Assembly (NCBI GenBank): GCA_002794785.1
Contig: NBBA01000017.1
Span: forward strand, 186,001 to 250,000
Reading direction: 5' to 3'
Length of the DNA stretch: 64,000 nucleotides
Origin: Coniferiporia sulphurascens
Taxonomy: Eukaryota; Basidiomycota; Agaricomycetes; Hymenochaetales; Hymenochaetaceae
This document shows, piece by piece, positions 24,046 through 35,800 of the stretch (its first letter is position 1; every line of letters starts with the position of its first letter). The notes below the pieces were generated by a model. It saw nothing but the letters and a program-made list of their open reading frames with translations. It was not told the origin of the DNA and did no database searches. A program made the position numbers and the translations under genes.

Positions 24046-24437
24046 TGCCTGAGGTGCGATAGAGATCGCATTGAGAGAGACGACCGCCAGGGCGTGCAAG
24101 CCGGGGGGGGATATTGACGAGGAAACGTGTCGGGGTGCTGGTGAGGACTCGGGGTGCAAAGTTGGGCCAGCTCTGGTAGCCGCTGTCACGTTCGTTCCGC
24201 TCCTGCTATATGCGGCACCCTATGATTGGCACACTCGGACTCGGACTTTGCCTCTGCTTCAGACGGTCGATTTCTCTCTTCTCCCTACCGTCCTACTCGT
24301 AATCCTCAGAAAAAGCAAGTTCATCGTCTCTTCACCGGGCGCAGGCGGCGGCGCAGACAGGTCTCTCGCTATTTGTCCCGGCAGGCTTCCGCCCACCCCG
24401 CGCCTCAATCATCCTTGCGGAGGTCGGCCGCGTCGGC
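24046..24437. promoter_or_regulatory. Divergent region, transporter / SSK1, including possible SSK1 5' coding
   Basis: Separates the two start codons. The SSK1 frame is open from a TAA near 24300 to the ATG at 24438. A short upstream frame begins with an ATG at 24222 and ends at that TAA. The real SSK1 N-terminus may therefore lie here. Confidence 0.4.
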
Positions 24438-27400
24438 ATGGAGAACAAGGTCCTACCTGCCGTCCGAGTCCCGACAGTCCCTGCGGGCGAGGGTACTGAA
24501 GACGGCTTGGTCACGGAAACTCCTATCGTTGACCTGCCGCCGTCAGAAAAATTCGGCTTTGCCTGGCCGGACAAGTTCAAGCCAACTAGCATCGTTCCGC
24601 CTATCTTGTCAGCCGGGGCTGGTGCCGCTGACCTAGAGTCCGAGTTTGACACTTCCGAGGCAGAGTCTCAGGGCTCGCGGGACTCGACTCCTGCTGGCGG
24701 CGACAACGACTCTACAGATCACACCCCAGTCAACGAATCCCCCACCCCAAGCGCGACATCAGCTTCTCCTCCCCGTCTTTCTCGTGCCTTCTCTATGCCT
24801 TTGCCATCCCAGCTCGGCCAACTCAGGAACCCCCATCGCTCTGCAGACGATGCATATTCGCCCATGGTATCTCCGTTGGTCTTAACACAGCCGCCGAATA
24901 CGGACTTTCGAGAGCTCTCGCTGGAGCTCGCCGACTCAGTTCAGATGGTCGTTCAAACTCTCCTTCAGATTTCTCCACCCCATCTTCTTGACCCTGCAAA
25001 GGAGCAGTTTTCTGCCTGCTCGCTCTCCGTTCCGAGCCCTTCGATTACTGCAATGCTTACAGCGATGAAAAATCTCAATTTCATGTCCGCCAACATGTCG
25101 ACACTCGCTGACAATTCAGTGTGGCTTCCAGACTCGCACTCTGCAGCACAAGATTTCTTTGGCCAAGCGTCTCCAACTCAAGACGATTTTGACATTGGGG
25201 AATTGCTACAAAGCGTGGGAGATTCGTTGAGCGGTCTTACAGCAAGAGCCGGGGTTGAGCTAGTCCTCTTTCATGGAGATGTCGGGATGAAGCATGTAAG
25301 CGTGCGTGGGGATGAGGGTGGGATATCCTATGCTTTATCGCATGTACGTCGCCATCAATATCCCCTTTCTTGCATGTGATCTCACTCTTCTTCAGATCAT
25401 CCGGCAGGTTTTGGAAACGGCTCAACGAGGGGATACTCTTGAAATCGGCTTGTTTGTCACAGCGGAGAGCCACAGGTCAAGGGAACGGCTAGACGTACAG
25501 AATTCTCAAGAGTCAGATGGAGAAGGTCGTTCGCCGTCGCGAGCGTCATCCTCTGCCCTTGAACTCGATGGCCCTTTACAGTGGACATTCAATGTCGGGC
25601 ACAAATTTGCAATACCTGACTCGAGTTTGTCAATGGAGAGTAGTCTTCAGGATACACCAAGCAATTCCCTCCTTCGTGCGAAGCCGCGTCTAGATACGAT
25701 CCTTCTTCGTCGACTGCTTAAACGTATCGGCGGAACAGTAAAGGAGGACCTGCAGCCCCACTCTTTCTCTCCAGGCCGCTCGTGCGATCTTACAGTTGTA
25801 CTCGGGGCGGGCTCGGCAGAGATTCTGTCGCAGCCTACTAAGCTGACCATTGAGGAGGAGGCCATCCGACAGCCCTTTGCGAGCATGAACATACAACTTG
25901 CTTCCGAACCGAGCCTTGAGGTGCTTCTGCAATTCGCCGAATCGTTGAAAGGAAAGAAAGTTGCGTTGCACGCTAGCGCGAAAGGCTCGTTCGCCCATCA
26001 CTTGACGAGTTACCTGACCGCTTGGGGTCTCGATGTGAGCCACATGTCTGCGCCCGTCTCGGATAACTGGTCAGGCCAGGACATAGCAGCAGACATAGCA
26101 GCGGACATACAGCCCGTAGGAGGGGAGGACGGATATCGCACGTCGCCGATGACAGCGATAACCGATTCGCCAATTCCCTTGGAGATGAATCCCATGGACG
26201 AACAGTTCCGTGAGAAACCTGTGGGCAGTAATCCGACCTTCATCCTCATTGACGACGACGTGGACGCCCTTCGACAACGGCTTGTCCAACTGCGTTCTGA
26301 AGCACCTTTCAATCTAAGCATCCGTCAGCGTCCCAAACTTGCACAACATCACAGACCGAAGTCATCGCCACAAATATTCCGTGCAAAGGGTATTAAGCCA
26401 CCTCCGGCCTTGCCAGCTCAGCCATCCCCGCATCCTGTGATTATACACTTCACAAGCCTTGCGAATTATAAGCTCGTAAAGGATTTGATACATTCTATTC
26501 TTTCGACTCCGGGTACTTCAATCTTAATACCTGAGATTATTGTTCTTCCCAAGCCCACAGGTCCACGCCGGCTCCTTACCGCGTTACGGACGGCGATTGT
26601 TAAGCCTATTGTGGATCCTTTCTTCACTCCCATTGCAACGTCCCCCTTGAGCCCAAATGGGCAAGGCATGAATCCGTTCTTTCCATTTTCCAATCATACA
26701 AGTCCTTCACAGAAAAACACTCGTCCTCCCATTAGTCCCCGGACTGGATCTGATCGCTCTTCAAGGTCTTCCAAAGATGCTGCCGAGTTTGTGCCCCGTC
26801 TTCCGCCTTCGCCTCTTCGTGAGGCCGATAGTTTGGAATATTTTTCAGAGGCTGCCGCCAGGCTCGGCACGTCGCCATCTTCGGGCCTGGTTATCCAAAG
26901 CCCCGACGGTCAGCCAGCCGGGATCTTTTTCCACCCTCGTGGCGCAGGGACGAGGAATCAACGGCTTGATGCCAGCACAAGCAGTACAAGTTCGGTCATA
27001 GGCCCCCCAAACCTCGTGCGTGACACCGGAAATTTGAGGCCACCGGGTGAACACCGGCGGTCGAGTATGGCTCGACGCGGGTCGGCGCCGATCGATGGTG
27101 GCGATGCTGCGCCGGCCGCCGGAACCGACGCGCTCGGTCGGCCTGCGGCGTTGCTGCGCAATCGAAGTGGCTTGGCACATATCGACGAAGGTGTAGAGTC
27201 TTCGCGAGCGCCTTCACGTCAGCCATCCCCGATGAGTCCGGTGCGTTCGCCCATGGTAGGTCCGCAGATAACAAACACAGTGCCAACTCCACCTGCTTCG
27301 CTGTCGCTAGACAACATCGGGCGTATGCTAAGGCCTGGGCCTGCTCTTGACGTCAGAAAGTCGAGTCCACCGGTATCTCCCGTCTCAAATCGGGCCACAA

Positions 27401-28942
27401 CACTTGGCACTCCCGGCGCGGCGAAACGTAGTTATACTCGCAGATGGACTCAGGATTCTGCATCATACACTGCGACATCCGCTAAGAAAGGAAAGCAAGG
27501 CACGGACAATAACATCACTCCGCCTGTGAACGTGCTCATCGTGGAAGGTATTTATATTTGCTCCAATTAGCTGTTTAACAAAGAGTTAAATAGTATTGGC
27601 CTACAGATAACCCGATTAACCAGACGATTCTCTCGACATTCATGAGAAAGAGAAAAATCAAGTACGACGTGGCGAAAGATGGTGCCGAGGCTGTTACGAA
27701 ATGGAAGGCTGGTGGTTTTCATCTAATTTTGGTCAGTCGGTTTCTCGCTGCATTCTTTCTAATGCTAAATAAATAAATATGCTCAGATGGACATTCAAAT
27801 GCCCGTCATGGACGGCATCGAGGCAACAAAGGAAATCCGGAGGTTGGAAAGGCAAGCTGCGAACTTCCCTTCAACTCCTCCTCCAGATGGCCAGCAAACC
27901 CCGTCGGACGCTCCGTCCACAGAATCGAGGTCGACCACAAGCAACCAAACGCCGTTTAGATCGTCTGTGATTATTGTCGCTCTGACGGCGTCATCGCTGC
28001 CAACGGATCGTGTTGCCGCTCTGGCGGCGGGTTGCAACGACTTCCTGACGAAACCTGTGTCCCTACAATGGTTAAACAACAAGATCATAGAATGGGGCTC
28101 GATAAAGGCACTACAGATGTGGGCGGATCTTAGGCCCGAAGTTATGAAAAGTATCTCCCACGGACAAGTAAACCAAGCGAGGTCCGTCGCGAGCAGGCTT
28201 CACGTCCCGGAGAGCCGCAAAGCCAGTCGCGCGTCGTCACCACCTAGTCCAAAAGTAGCCAGCTCTGGAACCTCCCAGCTAGACGCTATTCGTTTGCTGA
28301 GTACAGTAAGGAGCCCCTCCCGAGCCCGGGACTTGGAAAATGTCGAGCTTTGTGAGCAAACTACTCGCCTATATGTCTATTGAAAGAGAGTGCATCTAAT
28401 TTAAGCTACAGCTGAACATGATTCTGAAGCTCGTGGAGTATTTTCGGAAACTGCCGATACTACGAAAACTTTTCCTACTCCCTCAGCAAATACCGAAAGC
28501 GAATCCTTGTCAGGTGCATCCACTGGTAGGCGAACCCTATATCCGTGACGTATTAATCTGACCTAAAACAATTCAAAAAGCGGCCGAAACTGTGCCTGAA
28601 GTCAGACATCAATCAGAACACCCCTCACTGTCTAGGGTAGTTACCGGCGATGAAGCTTTGCGTGCACATATCCAAGACTTTCAACTTGAAGCTTCGTCTC
28701 TTGCCGAACGGATGATGGTGGATCCTCCTGTCGTCCTCGGAGAAAGGACGATCAGCTCCGGCGTAGTCTCCATCGCAGAATTAATGCATAACGATACCCC
28801 GCCAAGTGCAGATGCGAAATCTCTAGAAATCGACGAGATTGGGACATCTGAAGACGCTAATAATGACGTTGCTTCCTCTCCCCCAGAGGATCAAAGTGCT
28901 GAGATTCCGGTTGGGGATCCTCCACAGCCTGGAAACCAATGA
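24438..28942 (+). CDS. SSK1: SSK1-type response regulator of the HOG phosphorelay
   Basis: Response regulator that receives phosphate from the histidine phosphotransfer protein Ypd1 and, unphosphorylated, activates the SSK2-type MAPKKK of the osmotic-stress pathway. Six exons: 24438-25343, 25396-27547, 27607-27731, 27787-28351, 28412-28525 and 28581-28942, giving 1407 residues. The N-terminal and central parts are Ser/Pro rich and largely disordered, apart from a conserved block with LVLFHGDVGMKHVSVRGDE and ISYALSH. The receiver domain is near residues 1015-1140: VLIVEDNPINQTIL, the phospho-acceptor Asp in LILMDIQMPVMDG, Thr in IVALTASS and Lys in NDFLTKPVS. Introns split the motif at VLIVE/DN and LIL/MDIQ. 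The exact start is uncertain. Confidence 0.92.
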
Positions 28943-29973
28943 CAATTTTGGGCGACTTTCGGACTCCTGCAGCAGGCGTTCATGTATATCATTCAAACGC
29001 TATTTCTGAGGGTCGCCGGGAGAATACGTGGTTTCTTCAAATAACCTCGCTAGCGCTGCATATCGCTTCGTGCTTCGCGCCACAATATACGACTCCAAAT
29101 GCTACGTATGTATTCCCGTATGCTCCTCTTCAACACTGCCATTCAAACTTCCGTGCACATAAATTTTCATCTCGTTTTCGGTCTGATCTTTGGCCTGATT
29201 TTTTGGGGGTTTTATATGTTTGCTGTTTCTTTACATTCTTTCTCACCCCTTTCTTTTTTTCATTGCAATACGCACATGTGTACTATAATTGCATGCACCA
29301 TTGCCGTCGTCACTGCCAAGTTTACTTTATTAATTGTTTTGGGGTTTCTTTACAACAATTCGCATACCTCCTCTACACATGCCGGTCACTTTCAAAGTTT
29401 GCTTTTCCTCCGTCTCCTACCTTTTGCTACATACACGCTCGCATCCACCTCAGTTACGCAATCATTTCCTTTTTTTTTCACGTTCTGGGTTTAAAGGGGT
29501 TTTCTGGAGTTTCCGTTCACATGATAACTGTATTCTAGGTCGTAATGGTCCTGTCATGTTACAACATACACGATGTACACTAATGACAGCCTCTGTGACT
29601 CACCACTCTGTCTTTGTATCAATGAAAATTTTCATGAAAATAAATTTGACCTGCAGATATCGGGAAACAGAAAAATAACGGAATAAGGCGGCAAAGTAGG
29701 AAAAGACGGGTGGGAATGGAAATATAACTTTCCCGGGCCGCAATGCGACGCGTCCATCACGTGCGCGTGTCGGCGGACCGGCGGTTGCCGCCGTTCTCCC
29801 GGTGGTTTACTCAACTATAGTACACGAAGCTTATATATACCGATTCCACCTTCCCGACTATAACTCATGCAAGTCCAAGATCATTCGTATTTTCTGAATG
29901 ACTTTCAACCGTTTCTCAAATCTTATTCATAGTAATAAGGGGAAAATAAAGCGTGGACATAGGGCCGCATAAC
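28943..29973. other. Intergenic, T-rich SSK1 3' flank and promoter of the ComA/HSA32-like gene
   Basis: About 1 kb. The first 600 bp is strongly T-rich on the plus strand and lacks coding signals, although chance frames exist. No transposon ends or tRNA were seen. Confidence 0.5.
29832..29839 (+). promoter_or_regulatory. TATA box upstream of the ComA/HSA32-like gene
   Basis: TATATATA about 135 bp before the ATG at 29974. A reasonable TATA candidate; use is inferred. Confidence 0.45.
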
Positions 29974-31457
29974 ATGAGCCATGGGCCCTCAGTCGGTGAC
30001 GTCAACTTCTCCAACGGCGACGTCCTCGCTCGCAGAAGTATATATGGCGGGCTGGCTAATATCTTGGGCGTACCTCTTAACACCATGGCCCACCTACTAG
30101 GACGTTGTGCTAAGTCTCCACTCTCCAAGTCTCTAGCCCTTTTCCCGGCCCAATACCAGGTCGGAACGAAGCACAATGTAGCAACTCAGAGAACGACCTG
30201 GGCTAGCGTCAACAGAGCTTTCGCATCCACTGCGAATGTAGGCACTGGACCGGTAAAAAAAGAGTCATCTACAAACTCTCCGTTCGCTTTTGTCCCGTCC
30301 AACATGCTCGTTCCAAAATCAGGAAGAGGCGAAAGGTCCAAAGGCTTGACAGGAGATTCGGGGGTCGTATTACAATCCTGTCACGTATACATATCTTGAT
30401 GAGTTACTCAGTGACTGGGGAGGTGTGCCAGATTTAGTTGTGCCAATGTTTTGCGCACACTGACTTTTCTAATAAAGAATTTGTGGACGGTGTGAAGGTA
30501 CCTGACCAATTTCTAGCTACATCTCCAACACACTGAATATGATTATTCCTATCAGTTCGCTGGTGGCGCGTTCACCCTGATGCCCGCATCGCGCCTTAAG
30601 CGTCTCATTGACATGGTACATTCGCACGGAGTGTACGTTTCCACAGGTGGCTTCGTCGAACGCGTCCTTGCTGCATCTGGCGGAGACACTAGAGTCGTAG
30701 GAAAATATCTAGAGACTTGCAAAGAAATGGGGTAAGCAAACTTCACAAGTACACACAGGGAGGTATTAATCTGGTTACTGGAACTAAATCAGTTTCGATG
30801 TTCTGGAGCTCTCCTCTGGCTTTCTTACACTTCCGACGGACGACTGGGCTGATCTAGTTAGACTCACCAAGTCGATTGGACTCAAGCCAAAGCCCGAGAT
30901 AGGTATTCTTTTTGGCGCGGGCGGAGACACTGCGGGTCTCGAGAGCAAAGGGACGCGTGATCCGCGCTGGGTTATCGAGGTGCGTCAATATGCGTTCTGA
31001 TCCTCGGCCATAACCTGCTCACTAGACGCATATTTTAGCGTGCAGAGAAGTTCTTGGCGGCAGGCGCGGATAGAATCATGGTCTGTACAACAGAACCTTC
31101 TCCATAGATTGATGCTTATCTGCATGATAGATTGAATCAGAGGGGATAACAGAGAATGTTAAGGAATGGCGCACAGATGTCGTATCTGCTCTGTCAGCTG
31201 CACTTCCTATTGACAAACTTATGTTTGAAGCGGCAGAGCCTGCTGTCTTTGCGTGCGTCTACTTCGTCTCATTGAGCGCTGGAATAAGTTAACACTTTTG
31301 TCTTCTTCGTAGATACTACATTCAAACCCTCGGTGCAGATGTGAACGTTTTCGTCGACCATTCGCAGATCGTACAGCTCGCGTGCCTCCGCAAAGGAATA
31401 TGGGGCACCAGCGATCTCTTTGGACGAGTGACGACATTTAAACCAGGCCAAGTTTGA
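29974..31457 (+). CDS. Phosphosulfolactate synthase-like protein (ComA/HSA32 family), apparent frameshift
   Basis: TIM-barrel protein of the family containing archaeal/bacterial phosphosulfolactate synthase ComA (phosphoenolpyruvate plus sulfite) and plant heat-stress protein HSA32. Fungal function is not established. Exons: 29974-30422, 30478-30497, 30556-30731, 30793-30979, 31039-31080, 31131-31252 and 31313-31457, about 379 residues once frame is corrected. Motifs: FVDGVKFAGGAFTLMP, HSHGVYVSTGGFVERVLA, FDVLELSSGFLTLP, LKPKPEIGILFGAGGD, GADRIMIESEGI, KLMFEAAEP and VNVFVDHSQIVQLACLRKGIWG. Near 30351 the frame before (GERSKGLT) and after (EIRGSYYNPVTY) differ by one base. Together they form the family's GLTEIRG motif, so one extra G seems present. 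The leader may be mitochondrial. Confidence 0.8.
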
Positions 31458-32897
31458 GTGGGGAAGGAGGAAATTGGTGCGGACGTAGGAATGAGAGGCA
31501 GTACCCTGAGTGGCGCGCGATCACTCGCGTAGAAAAATAAGAAAGGAGCAAGAAAGAACGGACATGTAACAATAACACGTAGCGTATGTATTCGTATCGC
31601 CTTGATAATAATAATCCGAGTGAATAAATTGTCGACCGATAGTGAACCGCCAAGAACTCGTGTGATGAACAGGCCGAAGCTGAGAGTTTCTTGGGCACAG
31701 GGCTGGCAGGTTGGGGCTAATTGGCATCCATGAGTGGGGTTAAACTCTGACTGTCGTATTATAGCTTATTCAGATAAAGAAACTGTTAAGGATCTCGGGG
31801 TATGTGCAGAGAATGCACGCAGATTGATTTTTTTTCAATTGTCAATCTCGGGAGTCTGTCAAGATGGAAAGCACAAGTTTCCGATATACAGTTGAAATGT
31901 ATATATCCTTCCTGCTACAATATTACCGGAGACCTCAGGGGAAATGAGGTTTAAATTTGCATACATTACGTGGCCCTAGCCCGACTTTTCCGCCAGTGGG
32001 AGGACGTGACGATTCAGGGGGGCGTGAAGTGTGAGATATCTTGGAGACGAGCCCCCCAGACCCTAAGAGGACTCGTGAGGTAACCGTAAAGCTGTAGCTA
32101 GTCTGGGTGCCCTCTGATGGACTTACCGGAGATCCTTAAATCAAGACAGAGGCTGACCTGTGAATACATCTAATCATGGGCGTACTAGGAATTCGGTGAC
32201 TTTCTGTCGGAGTTTGTACAGAGGATTTGCGCCAGCCACATTTTTTGGTTACATAAGAAGTCATTCAAGTTAACCCGCACTGCAATTGTCACCACGTAGC
32301 AACATGACTATATTGCACCGTTCCGAAGGAACTTCTTATATATCAACTCGTTAGATAGAGCGCTGTGGTTGGCGTTTGGTGGAGAGCATCGTTGCTATTA
32401 ATTAATATAACCTTGGACAATTAATAGATCATAGCCTGCTGGCTCTTTCCCTGAGATTTACAATCGTACCCGGACCTACAGAGTAGCTTGGATATGCTGT
32501 AAGCCTATATACGGTGCAACTCGATCTTGTGTCATTTTCGCGAAGGGGCTAATTATATGCGAGGTATGTAAGTTCAAGTTTCCTACGAGCTTCCCGAAAC
32601 TTAATACCGATTCCTTCTAAGTCGCGCGACTGAAGCAGACTATGAGATTTTGTGGCTTAACTGCATGCTCTTTTACAAAATTTCTATAGACATATGTGGG
32701 TGCTGCAACTTTGAGTTGTGGTGCTCATATTGGAGTTCTTTAATTTAGAAATTCAAATTAGAAATGGCCAGGGGCTACCCTATCGGGCCGGGTACCACGT
32801 GATGGGCCACGGCACATGAATTCCCACGCCTGACTTACCACCTGAGGCCTGGCAGCACTCGACCGCATTGCTATCACTAACGTTGCGTACGGCGGCC
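31458..32897. other. Gene-free 1.4 kb, 3' flank and SLA1 promoter
   Basis: No open frame longer than about 70 codons carries any motif. No repeats or RNA genes were recognised. Base composition is AT-rich, ending in a GC-richer stretch just before SLA1. Confidence 0.5.
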
Positions 32898-35800
32898 ATG
32901 GCAGCTCACACATCCTATCTCGCAGTTCTCAAGGCATCTTATGACTACGAGCCGCAATCTGAAGATGAAATCGCTATCAAGGAGGACCAGCTACTTCTCT
33001 TGATTGAGCGCACCGACGACGAGTACGTGCTATTGCGCGCAATGCTTCGTGTTCTCGACTGACGTTCGCGACCTGTAGCTGGTGGAAGGTCAAGGCCAGA
33101 GATGCCGAAGATGGAACTGAAGGCGGGCTGGTACCTGCGGCATATGTTGAGCTGGTAAGTCCAGCTTCGGTCCCGACTGAGCGTGTAACGCATTTGACGA
33201 ACTTGATTGGGCAGGCGGAGCATAAGTACGTGGTGAAGGCGTTGTACGACTACGACGCGAGCGCTCCTGGAGAGCTCTCTGTCAAAGAAGACGATGTGCT
33301 TCTCTCGTTCGACAAGGAGGAGGACTGGCTACTCGTTCAGACTGAAAAGGATGGGGGCAGAGCTGGATTCGTGCCAGCAAATTACGTGGAGGAGGTATTA
33401 TTCTTATTTGCAAAGCGTTGTCTATTTCTAAGCGCATACTAGTCCACCGATGCAGAAGACACGGGCGATCCTGAGGAAGTGGGAGAAGAGGAGGTCGAGG
33501 AGGAGCCAGCTACAATCCCAGCTGCAGCCGCCATCATAGTTCCTCCCTCAGTGCGTGCTTATTTCCACAGAAGCGGACAAGCTACTAACCGTCTTGTAGC
33601 CTCCCCGACCATCGGCTCCTTATGTTGATCCCGCGGAGCTCGTTGCAGCTTCCCATTCGAAGGCGCAGAATGATGGCATACAGACATGGGCAATTTCGGA
33701 GGTTGATAAGAAAGGCAAGAAGAAGAAGGGGACCTTGGGTATTGGCAATGGCGCAATATTTTTCGCCAGCGAATCGGACAAGGTATGTTGCGGTCATACT
33801 TATTTCACGCACAATACATGACCGACACTTCTATTGTTGTACCTCTAGACACCAGTGCAGAAATGGCCGACGAGCGACGTTGAATCTTCGCATATTGATA
33901 AATCAAAACACGTCCACATCGACATTGGCGGTGCCTCTCCAATTAGTTTGCACTATAATGCAGGCTCGAAAGATACCGCAGAGGCGATCATTGACAAGCT
34001 TGATGCGTCCAAGGCCGCATCGAAGGCTTTGGCTGAACCCGTTGCGATCGATGACCAGAACGGTTCATCACCCGTGCAAGGCTCTCCAAAGCCGAAGAAG
34101 AACGGAGTGAGCGTGCACTTCGCTACAGCACCTCCCTCAATTATATCACCGCGTGAGCCGGACGAAACTAGTGAGCCTGAGGATTATAGTAGTACTCAGG
34201 ACAGCAAGTCAAGAATCGACGATGGAAACGAATGGGTCACTGTCCTATATGACTTTACAGCAGACGGCGACGATGAACTCTCCGTTCAGGAAGGTGATCG
34301 CCTAATTGTCGTCGAGAAAGACGGAGACGAATGGTGGAAAGTTCGGAATACTCAAGGTCACGAAGGGGTCGTACCAGCCTCCTACGTCGAGCTAGATGAA
34401 CAGGTACTTTTTCCTTTCCATCGGGTTTGTCATTGCATTGTTCACTCAAAAAAATCGACAAGGTTGGGGCTGGCACTTCTACCTCCGTCAACGCCGACGA
34501 CGAAATCGTCAGGGAAGCTGCTGAGCGAGAGAAACTCGCGGAAGCGGAACGACAACGGGAAATACAGGAAGCAGAGGCGGGGCGGAGACGCGCGGATGCA
34601 GAGCGTAAGGCGAAGGCTGCTGCAGAAGCTGCCGAGGCGGAACGCAGGCGCCGAGAACGTGAGCGTGAAAGGAGAGTGAAGGAGGAAGAAGACAGACGAG
34701 TGCAAGAAGAGCAAGAAGAGGCCGATCGGAGGCGCGCCGCGCGACAGTCTCGACCGTATGTCACTTTCTGGGTTTCATTCAGCTCATGGTCCTGCCTTGT
34801 TTCATGTTTCTAATTAATTTACCAGTGCGAGTGCATCTGGGAGTCGTGCGAGACCATCAGAGGACCGGAATGCTCCCTCTCCTTCACGCGAGGCGAAAGC
34901 ACGCCCGTCTACGGATAAGCCACGTGAGTGTCGCGCTGAAAACGCGAGCGTGACTAGTTAATTAAACTCATATGTCATGCAGGTAGCAATCCTGCCCCGC
35001 AAAGGGTGCGACTTTGGCACGACCGAACAGGTCAGTTCAAGGTGGAGGCCGAGTTTCTGGGCTTTTCCAATGGCAAACTTCGCCTACACAAGACGAATGG
35101 CGTGGTCATTGAGGTTCCTGCTGAGAAGATGTCCGCGGAAGACATCAATTACATTGAGCGGTTGCAAGGAGGTAACGGTAAGGAGAAAGAGAAAGGGCAG
35201 ACATCGCAACCCTCTAGGGCATTGTCACCTGGTACTTCTGATGACGACCAGCCTCTTGCGGTCCGACGACGGTCGTTGCAACCTGAGTCCAAAACCAAGA
35301 TTGTGCCGCCGAAGAAAGGCAAAAGCGTTGACTGGTTCGATTTCTTCCTGAGTGCAGGCTGCGACGTGGATGACTGCACACGATATGCGAGTTCATTCGA
35401 GCGAGATAAAATTGATGAGTCAATCCTGCCAGACATCACTCAGCAGACAATGCGTTCGCTCGGCTTGCGCGAAGGGGATATCATAAGGGTCTCGAAGGCA
35501 ATCCTTCAGAGGGTTAATTCCTCCGGAGGTGGGAATTCGGCGCTTGAAGAACAAATGCGGAAGGATGAAGAGCTCGCTCGCAAGTTGCAAGAGGAGGAAG
35601 CCGGAGGCAGGAGCACACCAAAGAGGCAACCAACTACACCTTCACCAGGGCTGTTCGCGGGGCCTGGAGGCGTGCTGAAAAACAACACCCGTAGGGGCAG
35701 ACCGCAACCAGGCAAGAACACGCCTCCAGCATCTGTTGATCTCCTTTCCATCACAACTGCGTCAGAACAAATCAATCGCCACGATAGTCCAACTGTGACA

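Noticed and set aside
29099..29678. Overlapping plus-strand frames of 114-199 codons in the T-rich SSK1 3' flank
   Set aside because: Phe/Leu/Ser-biased translation of T-rich DNA with no motif; noncoding.
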